Origin: Azoarcus sp. KH32C
Lineage (GTDB): Bacteria > Pseudomonadota > Gammaproteobacteria > Burkholderiales > Rhodocyclaceae
Assembly: GCF_000349945.1 (NCBI RefSeq)
Contig: NC_020516.1
Span: 3,534,001 to 3,598,000, forward strand
Direction of reading: 5' to 3'
DNA length: 64,000 nucleotides
In this document: positions 1 through 6,294 of the stretch, piece after piece
Layout of the letters: every line of letters starts with the position of its first letter
How positions within the stretch are numbered: the stretch's first letter is position 1
Program-made: the position numbers and the translations under genes
Notes under the pieces: model-generated
What the model saw: only the letters and a program-made list of their open reading frames with translations
Databases searched by the model: none
Told to the model about the DNA's origin: nothing

Positions 1-1
1 T

Positions 2-313
2 TCGATCCGCAGCCAGGACTACACGCAGGCCGCCGCGCGCGCGATCCGCGACGCGCTGTGGCACAACTCGCTCAACATCGCCTCGGCCTTCGGCTTCCCG
101 AAGGAAGAAATGCTGATCGACGTCGAAATCGGCATCCAGAAGCCGGAGGCGGTCGACACCTCAGCGCTCGTAGGCATCTTTCCATATGGCAAGCCAAGCT
201 TCAAGGTCGTGGCGGGCGGGCTGGACGTCCCCAAGGCCGACGGCAGCGGCGTCACCGTGATCGCCAACGCCGCGATCGTCGTTTCCTTCGACCTGGAGCG
301 CAGCGATGCCTGA
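2..313 (+). CDS. Lin0512-family protein, 5' truncated by window edge
   Basis: The reading frame is open from the window edge and ends with TGA, so the N-terminus is missing. The visible part resembles the Lin0512/TIGR02058 family of small conserved proteins of unknown function: an alternating helix (DYTQAAARAIRDAL), then a strand pattern VEIGIQKPE and the segment FPYGKPSFKVVAGGLDV. The next gene is clearly a paralogue with the same motifs (RGKPEVRVVFGGLDV), and the two frames overlap by 8 bases, so they are translationally coupled. The pair may work as a heteromer. The family function is not known to me. Confidence is good for the family and nil for a role. Confidence 0.75.
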   Translation, partial: SIRSQDYTQAAARAIRDALWHNSLNIASAFGFPKEEMLIDVEIGIQKPEAVDTSALVGIFPYGKPSFKVVAGGLDVPKADGSGVTVIANAAIVVSFDLERSDA

Positions 314-677
314 AAAGCGACTGATCCTCGAAATGGGCACCGGCAACGATCTCTTCGGCGGCGACTACACGAAGGCCGCGTGCCGCGCAGTGCAGGACGC
401 GCTCCACCACTCCGTGCTGTCGCTCTTCCGCTCGCTCGGCTACGACACGCGCGACATGCGCGTGCAGGTCACGATCGGCGTGCAGCAGCCCGACAAGGTC
501 GACGCCGAAATCGTGCGCGCCGAACTACCGCGTGGCAAACCGGAGGTCCGGGTGGTGTTCGGCGGCCTAGACGTCCACGACCCCGAGCAGGACACGACGC
601 ACGTCATCGCGACCGCCGCCATCGAAGCCTTCCTGCCGATCGAGTCCGGCGTGTGGCACCTGCGGGAGAGCTCCTAA
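306..677 (+). CDS. Lin0512-family protein, full length
   Basis: This 123-residue protein starts with ATG inside the end of the preceding paralogue. It shows the Lin0512-type pattern: N-terminal strand RLILEMGTGNDL, helix DYTKAACRAVQDAL, then VQVTIGVQQP and VVFGGLDVHD, and a C-terminal ATAAIEAFLP. There is no signal peptide or membrane segment. The tandem arrangement suggests the two copies form one complex. Its stop overlaps the stop of the convergent GGDEF/EAL gene by two bases, leaving no room for a terminator between them. No function is assigned. Confidence 0.8.
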   Translation: MPEKRLILEMGTGNDLFGGDYTKAACRAVQDALHHSVLSLFRSLGYDTRDMRVQVTIGVQQPDKVDAEIVRAELPRGKPEVRVVFGGLDVHDPEQDTTHVIATAAIEAFLPIESGVWHLRESS

Positions 678-3418
678 TTGCAGGCTGAATGAGCAGCGGG
701 CGACGCGCCCCTTGTGGCAGGGGCAGCGATCAGCTTCTCGAATTCGTCCACGCCGAGCGGACGATGGAACAGGTAGCCCTGCCCCATCTCGCAGTGCCGC
801 TCCTTCAGGAAGGCGAGCTGCGACTCGGTCTCGATGCCTTCGGCCAGCACCTCGATGCCCATCGCGTGGGCCATGTCGACAATTGCGGTGATGATCGAGC
901 ATTTCCCCGATTCGCTCGCAATGCCCTGCACGAAGCTCTGGTCCACTTTCAGTTCGTGGATGGGCAGACGGCTGAGGTAGGACAGCGACGAATAGCCCGT
1001 GCCGAAGTCGTCGATGCTTACCGCGATGCCGCGCTGCTTGAGGTGCGAGAATTTTTCCGCGGTGCCGTCGACGTCCTCCAGCAGCGTACCTTCGGTGAGC
1101 TCCAGGCAGATCGCCGCGGCGGGCACGCCCTGGCTCGCGAGCTGCTCGCACAACTGGTCGACGAAGTCCGGGTCGCGCAACTGCTGGGCGGCGACATTGA
1201 TCGAGATGCGCGGGGGGTCGAGGCCGCGCATCCGCCACAACGCGATCTGCGCGAGCACCTTGGCCATCACCATCCGGTTGATCGCGACGATCAAGCCCGC
1301 CTCCTCGGCGGCGGGGATGAAGCGCGCCGGGGGCACGTCGCCGAGGGCGGGGTCGTGCCAGCGCAACAGGGCTTCGGCGCCGACCAGGGCACCGCCTTCG
1401 AGCGCATGTTGGGGCTGGTAGACGACGCGGAAGCGATCGCCGTCGAGCGCGGCGCGCAGTCCCGTCTCGAGGCTCATCCGCGACTGCACCTCCGCCTGCA
1501 TTGCGGCGGCAAAGAACTGGCTGCGGTTGCGCCCGAGCTGCTTCGCCTCATGCAGCGCCGTATCGGCGTTCTTCAACAAGACGGACGCCGTATCGCCGTC
1601 GACGGGGAAGACGCTGATGCCGATGCTGGCCGCGCCGAACACTTCCTGCTCGCGGATGCAGAACGACGCGGTCAGGTACTCCAGCGTCTGCGCGACGAGC
1701 GGCCGAACCTCGTCGCGACCCACGCCACGCAGGATCGCCGCGAATTCGTCGCCGCCCACGCGGGCCAGCGTATGGGCGGAGCACAGGCAGCGACGCAGCC
1801 GGTCCGCGACCTGCTCGAGCAGCATGTCGCCGGACTCGTGGCCGAGCGTGTCGTTGATGTGCTTGAAGTTGTCGAGATCGATCAGCAGCACCGCGAGACT
1901 TTCGCCGGTCCGCGCCGCCTCGGGGAGGATGTCCGCGAGGCGATCGCACAGCTGCTTGCGGTTCGCGAGCCCCGTCAAACCGTCATGAGTGCTCATGAAC
2001 TCCAGCCGGCGCTGCAGCTTGTCCACGGCACCGCTGTCGCCGAAGATCCCGATGTAGCCCTGCGCCTCGCCACCAGCGCCCTTGACGACGTGGATCGTGA
2101 GCCAGACCGGCAGGATCTCCCCATCCTTGCGCCGGTTTTCGATCTCGCCCTCCCAGAACCCCTCCTCGACGAGGCTGCGCCACATGCGCTCGAAGAACTC
2201 GCGCGGATGGCGGCCTGACTGCAGGATGCTCGGTCGCTGGCCGACCAGATCGGCGGCGCCGTAACCGGTCATCGCCGTGAAGGCCTCGTTGACCGTGACG
2301 ATCAGGCCCTGTGCGTCCGTCACCATCACGCCCTCGCCCGCCCGGTCGCGAATCTCGCGCACGCTGCGGACCGGCGGCGCGCCGGGCACGACGATCGCGG
2401 CCGACGGCGACAGCGCCTTCACCGCGGCCTCGACGTCGCCCACGACCGGACCCGCCAGCGCTGCCCCCACAGCCGGCTCCGGAACCGACACGACATGGCC
2501 CAACAACCTGCGCCCGCGGAACACCGGCTCGATGTGCCCCTCCAGCAGCGGCTCGGGCAACATGTTTGGTGCATTCGATTCATCACCTCGATGGCCCGCC
2601 ATGGGAATGCAGGAATCGACCGACAGCACGATGCCCCTCGCGGCCAGGGCCGGCGCCGCCCGGTCGTTCGCCTTGACGAGACGACCGCGCACATCGAAGA
2701 CCATCACGCCGCCGGCCTCGCCGAGTCTCGCGACGCTCGCTTCCAGGAGCTGGAAACGCTCCTCCAGCTCCATTTGCGCAAGGCGGTTTTCGATGCTGTT
2801 CGCAGTGGTCGCTACCAGCGCCAGTGAATGCGACGAATAGTTGCGGCTCAGGCCGGAGACGTCGAGTACGCCGACGACACTGCCATCCAGCGGATCGCGA
2901 ATCACCGCCGCTGAACAGGTCCAGCGCTGGATCGGCTCGCAAAAATGCTCGGCGGCGTGGACCTGAATCGTTTGCGCGAGCGCCAGCGCCGTACCGATCG
3001 CATTGGTGCCGATGCTCGATTCGCTCCAGTTGCTGCCCGGAATCATCCCGAAGCTCCGGGCCAAATCGCGTATGTGTGGATCGCCTTCGACGTCGAGGAC
3101 GACGCCTTCCGGGTCGACAAGAACCATGACCGTGCCGGTCTGGGCAAGGAAGTCACGCGACTGGACGAAGAACGGCGCGCTCGCCGATATCAGCCGTTCG
3201 TTGCGGTCGCGCAGCCCATCCAGCCCTTCCCGCTCGATCTGCGACGGCGCTTCACCGCGCCCCGGATCGACATGTCCGAGCAGACAACGGCGCCACGACG
3301 CGTCGATGACGCCGCGCAGCACGCCATCGGCGGCATAACGCTCGCCCCCCAGGAAATGCTCCCACGCGCTCTTTACCTGGGGATTGTTCTCCGGACGCGA
3401 CAACCAACTGGCTCGCAC
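674..3418 (-). CDS. GAF-PAS-GGDEF-EAL cyclic-di-GMP enzyme with AcoR-type sensor
   Basis: This 914-residue protein probably makes and/or breaks cyclic di-GMP. A GTG start is chosen because GGAGG lies six bases upstream; a longer frame exists but lacks this. Order: AcoR-like N-terminus with a GAF domain (about 80-210), PAS (about 355-465), GGDEF (about 475-635, motif GGDEF intact at about 555) and EAL (about 650-895, EALLRW and DDFGTGYSSL intact), so both active sites look competent. The first 220 residues closely resemble the N-terminus of the sigma-54 activator at 13.6-15.6 kb (shared GSNWSES/GSDWSEN, GTNAIGTAL, HFC..I.RWTCSA, GVLDVSGL). It therefore probably senses the same or a related ligand. 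A palindrome matching that activator's proposed binding site lies upstream. Confidence 0.88.
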   Translation of the reverse strand: MRASWLSRPENNPQVKSAWEHFLGGERYAADGVLRGVIDASWRRCLLGHVDPGRGEAPSQIEREGLDGLRDRNERLISASAPFFVQSRDFLAQTGTVMVLVDPEGVVLDVEGDPHIRDLARSFGMIPGSNWSESSIGTNAIGTALALAQTIQVHAAEHFCEPIQRWTCSAAVIRDPLDGSVVGVLDVSGLSRNYSSHSLALVATTANSIENRLAQMELEERFQLLEASVARLGEAGGVMVFDVRGRLVKANDRAAPALAARGIVLSVDSCIPMAGHRGDESNAPNMLPEPLLEGHIEPVFRGRRLLGHVVSVPEPAVGAALAGPVVGDVEAAVKALSPSAAIVVPGAPPVRSVREIRDRAGEGVMVTDAQGLIVTVNEAFTAMTGYGAADLVGQRPSILQSGRHPREFFERMWRSLVEEGFWEGEIENRRKDGEILPVWLTIHVVKGAGGEAQGYIGIFGDSGAVDKLQRRLEFMSTHDGLTGLANRKQLCDRLADILPEAARTGESLAVLLIDLDNFKHINDTLGHESGDMLLEQVADRLRRCLCSAHTLARVGGDEFAAILRGVGRDEVRPLVAQTLEYLTASFCIREQEVFGAASIGISVFPVDGDTASVLLKNADTALHEAKQLGRNRSQFFAAAMQAEVQSRMSLETGLRAALDGDRFRVVYQPQHALEGGALVGAEALLRWHDPALGDVPPARFIPAAEEAGLIVAINRMVMAKVLAQIALWRMRGLDPPRISINVAAQQLRDPDFVDQLCEQLASQGVPAAAICLELTEGTLLEDVDGTAEKFSHLKQRGIAVSIDDFGTGYSSLSYLSRLPIHELKVDQSFVQGIASESGKCSIITAIVDMAHAMGIEVLAEGIETESQLAFLKERHCEMGQGYLFHRPLGVDEFEKLIAAPATRGASPAAHSACN

Positions 3419-3507
3419 TTGCCTCCTCCTCGTGGCTCCCGGGCTCACCGGCCCTTTCCCCTGCTGACTGCGCTCCCGCTCTTATCACCAAGGTCGTACT
3501 TCGGAAT

Positions 3508-3523
3508 AGCATCAAGCGCGCCA
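3508..3523 (-). promoter_or_regulatory. candidate sigma-54 promoter for the GGDEF/EAL gene
   Basis: Read on the minus strand this is TGGCGCGCTTGATGCT. It has GG-N10-GC spacing and 13 of 16 positions agree with the -24/-12 consensus, the main mismatches being TGGCGC for TGGCAC and ATGC for TTGC. It lies about 80 bases before the GTG start. The palindrome at 3600-3616 is about 85 bp upstream, in the range of an activator site. Moderate support only. Confidence 0.4.
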
Positions 3524-3599
3524 GAAGGCGAGCCGGGCGCATCACGACTGGCGACGCACGCCACACGTCCGCTCCGCCGTTCGATTGCGCGACTCACCA

Positions 3600-3616
3600 T
3601 GTCCGGTTCCCGGACG
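3600..3616. promoter_or_regulatory. palindromic activator site (UAS) between divergent genes
   Basis: TGTCCGGTTCCCGGACG contains a perfect 15-bp palindrome, GTCCGG-TTC-CCGGAC. It fits the pattern GTCCGRTTYYCGGAY that also appears upstream of apc1 and upstream of the sigma-54 activator gene. Its position between candidate divergent -24/-12 elements suggests it serves both the GGDEF/EAL gene and the COG0523 gene. Binding by the activator is inferred. Confidence 0.5.
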
Positions 3617-3668
3617 CAGGCAGCGAGACACTTTGCGCCGGCTGGCGCGGCACGTGGGACAGCGGGAT

Positions 3669-3684
3669 CGGTGCAGGACTTGCT
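3669..3684 (+). promoter_or_regulatory. weak candidate sigma-54 promoter for the COG0523 gene
   Basis: CGGTGCAGGACTTGCT keeps GG-N10-GC and the TTGC of the -12 box but has a poor -24 box. The start codon is 37 bases downstream. It is of interest mainly because the palindromic site lies about 60 bp upstream. Confidence 0.3.
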
Positions 3685-3720
3685 AAGGAGACTGACAGTC
3701 CACGCCATCGAGGTATCGCC

Positions 3721-4986
3721 ATGGAATCCTTGCATCCGGCAGCGGCCGGCTCCCGCACGAAGACGATCGACCGAATCCCCGTCACCCTCCTGACCGGCTT
3801 CCTCGGCGCCGGCAAGACGACGCTGCTCAACCATCTGATGAAGCAGCCCGAGATGGCGGGCGCAGCCGTGTTGATCAACGAATTCGGCGAGGTCGGCATC
3901 GACCATCACCTCGTCGAGCGGGTCGACGAAACGTTGATGATCCTCGACTCCGGCTGTCTATGCTGCAGCATGCAGGGGGATCTCGCGAAGGCGCTGAAGA
4001 ATCTCTCCACCCGCAGTTCGCGCCGCGAGATTCCGCCGGTGACGCGGGTGCTGATCGAAACGACCGGGCTGGCCGATCCGGTGCCAGTGATCTACACGCT
4101 GATGGAACATCCCTTCGTCGCGCCCCGCTACGTCTGCGACGGCGTCGTGACGGTGGTCGACGCGACGCATGGTGTCCGGCAGCTGGCCGAGCATTCCGAG
4201 GCGATGCGACAAGTCGCGATGGCCGACCGGCTGCTGATCAGCAAGAGCGATCTGTGCGACCGCACGTCGCGCGACGCCCTCGATGAAACCCTCGCCACCC
4301 TGAACCCGGCGGCGCCGCGCATCGCGATTCGACACGGGCGGGTCGAACCCGGAGTCGTGTTCGGCGGTGGAGTTTATACGTCGGACGGCAAGTTGCCGGA
4401 CGTCGCCGCCTGGCTCGGAGAGGAAGCCGCGCGCGACCTGCAGGCACGTGCCGCGACGGCGCCTGTCGCGTGGCGTAAGGGGGTCGCCGCGCCGGTCCAC
4501 GCACCCGCGCGGCGGCACGACGAGCGTGTGCGCAGTTTCGTCGTGGATTTCGGCGAGCCGGTCGGCTGGTACGGTTTCGCCGCGGCGATGGGCCGCATCC
4601 TGACGAACCACGGCGCGCATGTCCTCCGAGTCAAAGGCTTGATGAGCGTCGCCGGGGCGGAAGACACGCCGATGGTGGTCCACTGCGTTCAGGACGTCGC
4701 CTACCCGCCGCTGCGGCTGCCCGCCTGGCCAGCGCAAAGCCCCTTCGAAGACCGCCGCGGGCGGCTGGTGTTCATCGTGCGGGATTTGACGGAGGCGGAC
4801 GAAGCCGCGATCCGCGCTTCGCTCGCCGACCTGCCGCGGACCGCCGCAGCCGTGCGCGCCGTCGCCGCGACGCCGCTGCTGCCGACGCGCTGCTGGCTCA
4901 ACGAACGCATGCCGACACCGGCATCGTCGGCAATCACAGTCGATGGCTGGGTCGTGCAGCCCAAGCGGTTTAAAGCCGCCTCGTAG
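3721..4986 (+). CDS. COG0523 (CobW/G3E family) GTPase, putative metallochaperone
   Basis: This 421-residue member of the COG0523 G3E GTPases has Walker A (TGFLGAGKTTLLNHL, about 20-35), the family metal site GCLCC (about 78-82), Walker B-like ETTGLADP and SKSD as the guanine-specificity motif. A CobW C-terminal domain follows (RVKGLM, GCRD-like region). Such proteins use GTP to deliver zinc, cobalt or nickel to client enzymes. It lies 0.4 kb beyond the 3' end of the carboxylase operon on the opposite strand. Apc-type and acetone carboxylases are metalloenzymes, so the carboxylase is a plausible client, but that is inferred from proximity and a possible shared activator site. Confidence 0.85.
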   Translation: MESLHPAAAGSRTKTIDRIPVTLLTGFLGAGKTTLLNHLMKQPEMAGAAVLINEFGEVGIDHHLVERVDETLMILDSGCLCCSMQGDLAKALKNLSTRSSRREIPPVTRVLIETTGLADPVPVIYTLMEHPFVAPRYVCDGVVTVVDATHGVRQLAEHSEAMRQVAMADRLLISKSDLCDRTSRDALDETLATLNPAAPRIAIRHGRVEPGVVFGGGVYTSDGKLPDVAAWLGEEAARDLQARAATAPVAWRKGVAAPVHAPARRHDERVRSFVVDFGEPVGWYGFAAAMGRILTNHGAHVLRVKGLMSVAGAEDTPMVVHCVQDVAYPPLRLPAWPAQSPFEDRRGRLVFIVRDLTEADEAAIRASLADLPRTAAAVRAVAATPLLPTRCWLNERMPTPASSAITVDGWVVQPKRFKAAS

Positions 4987-5072
4987 GGCGGAATGAAATC
5001 CCGCCGTCGGCATCCACGACGGCACCTCGGCATTCCCGCTCGCCCGGTCGGCGGGATCATCCCGCCCTACGA
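4981..5072. repeat. 92-bp MITE-like inverted repeat
   Basis: Perfect 11-bp ends, TCGTAGGGCGG and CCGCCCTACGA, enclose a GC-rich centre with further complementary blocks (ATCCCGCC and GGCGGGAT). The element supplies the stop region of both convergent genes, the COG0523 gene and the 93-residue gene. Small elements with GTAGGGYGG-type ends are common dispersed repeats in related genomes. It may also act as a bidirectional terminator. Copy number cannot be judged from this window. Confidence 0.6.
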
Positions 5073-5348
5073 CGCCGCGACCTCTTCGGCGCTCAGCCAA
5101 CCGCTTGCACGCATCCGCTGCATCGTCGGCAGGCAGGCCGGATCCTTCGTGAAGACGTGGACGAGGTCCGGCCGCGCGGCATCCCAGTAGGCATGATCGA
5201 CCGTCAGCGGATCGGCAGGTCCGTCCACTTTCAGCACCGCCCCGGCCTGCGGCACGAAGGGCAGATCGACGTCGAGGCACACTTCCTCCGCCTCGAAGCA
5301 CCCGTCGTCGATCGCCGGCCGCGCGAGGTGCCAGATCCTGATTTTCAT
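5067..5348 (-). CDS. hypothetical 93-residue protein downstream of apc5
   Basis: I do not recognise this small soluble protein. It begins MKIRIWHLARP and has no signal peptide, cysteine cluster or membrane helix. The start is chosen because MKIRIWHL follows GGAATGGA, while upstream residues translate a terminator hairpin. It is the last minus-strand gene after apc5 but is separated from it by an intrinsic terminator whose T-tract ends 11 bases before the start codon, so expression would depend on read-through. Its last codons lie in an inverted-repeat element. It could be an accessory protein of the carboxylase, but nothing in the sequence shows this. Confidence 0.6.
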   Translation of the reverse strand: MKIRIWHLARPAIDDGCFEAEEVCLDVDLPFVPQAGAVLKVDGPADPLTVDHAYWDAARPDLVHVFTKDPACLPTMQRMRASGWLSAEEVAAS

Positions 5349-5359
5349 TCCATTCCCGC

Positions 5360-5398
5360 AAAAAAAAAGCGGCCGGCGCACACCACCGCGCGCCGGCC
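5360..5398 (-). terminator. Rho-independent terminator after apc5
   Basis: On the minus strand a perfect 9-bp stem, GGCCGGCGC and GCGCCGGCC, with a 10-base loop is followed by GC and nine T residues. It is a textbook intrinsic terminator at the end of apc1-apc5 and lies immediately before the 93-residue gene. Confidence 0.9.
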
Positions 5399-5421
5399 GA
5401 CAAGGGAGGACCAGCAAATTA

Positions 5422-6294
5422 CTAAGCCTGCGCCCGGAGCCTCGCCAGGTTTTCGAGCACCGACTCCGGCTTCTGCTCGCGCGGGATCTCGGCGAACCAG
5501 AACTGCCGCGCACCGCGTGCCGGAATCTCCTGCCCGGCCCACAGCGCCTCGCTCACGTCGAGCCCCGTCGCGACGTCCGCCCCGTGGATCGCAGCGGCCG
5601 GGCCGATCAGCGCCTGCACATCCTCGATCGCCGGCTGCGCGGCAAGCGGCGCGTCACCGAGCCGCAGCGCGACCGACCAGCGATAGTGGCGTGCGACGTT
5701 GAGCACCGGCCGGTAGCGCTCGACTTCGAGCGGGCCGAAGCGCGCGTCGTCGTCGCGCTCCTCGAACAGCAGGCCGGCCACGTCCAGGTGCGACACCGAG
5801 CGCAGCACGTCGGCGACATACATCGCCGCGTCCTCGATGCCGTCCCCGTCGAGCTCGACGTCTTCGCGGCCCGCGAGCACGTTCGCGCGATACAGCCAGT
5901 GGCGCGGCGACGGCATCGCCAGCACGAGCGGCACCTGCCCGCGCAGATGCGCGACGACCGCCGCCAGCACCTCGGCGAGAATCGCGCGCGGCGGCTCGGC
6001 TTCCAGCCACTTGCGTAGCGGCCACGCGAGGCGCCGCTTGGCGCCCAGCTCGGCCTTCAGCTCGGGGTGGCGGACGAGCCAGGAGTCGTACAGCCCTCCC
6101 ACCTCGACCACCGCGACGTCCGGGCGCAGCAGGCCATGGGCCTGCGAGAAGTAGGCCAGGTACTGCGCCGCGCCGGCCCAGGGGTCGCCCCCGTTGCCGA
6201 GCAGGCGCAGCGTGTAGTCGGCCGACTTCAGCCACACCCGGACGCCCCCACCGCCCGCGCCACCGGGCAACAGGTCGGCGAGGGGCTGGGTCAT
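5422..6294 (-). CDS. apc5: acetophenone carboxylase-type subunit 5 (epsilon)
   Basis: This 290-residue protein (about 32 kDa) is the last gene of the carboxylase operon. Its ATG overlaps the stop of the previous gene as ATGA, so it is translationally coupled. It has no hydantoinase-type motif and no signal peptide. The assignment rests on position and size: acetophenone carboxylase of Aromatoleum aromaticum has a fifth subunit of about 34 kDa absent from three-subunit acetone carboxylases. In the known enzyme the epsilon subunit joins the core loosely and is required for activity. Alternatively it could belong to a carboxylase for another ketone. Confidence 0.75.
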   Translation of the reverse strand: MTQPLADLLPGGAGGGGVRVWLKSADYTLRLLGNGGDPWAGAAQYLAYFSQAHGLLRPDVAVVEVGGLYDSWLVRHPELKAELGAKRRLAWPLRKWLEAEPPRAILAEVLAAVVAHLRGQVPLVLAMPSPRHWLYRANVLAGREDVELDGDGIEDAAMYVADVLRSVSHLDVAGLLFEERDDDARFGPLEVERYRPVLNVARHYRWSVALRLGDAPLAAQPAIEDVQALIGPAAAIHGADVATGLDVSEALWAGQEIPARGARQFWFAEIPREQKPESVLENLARLRAQA

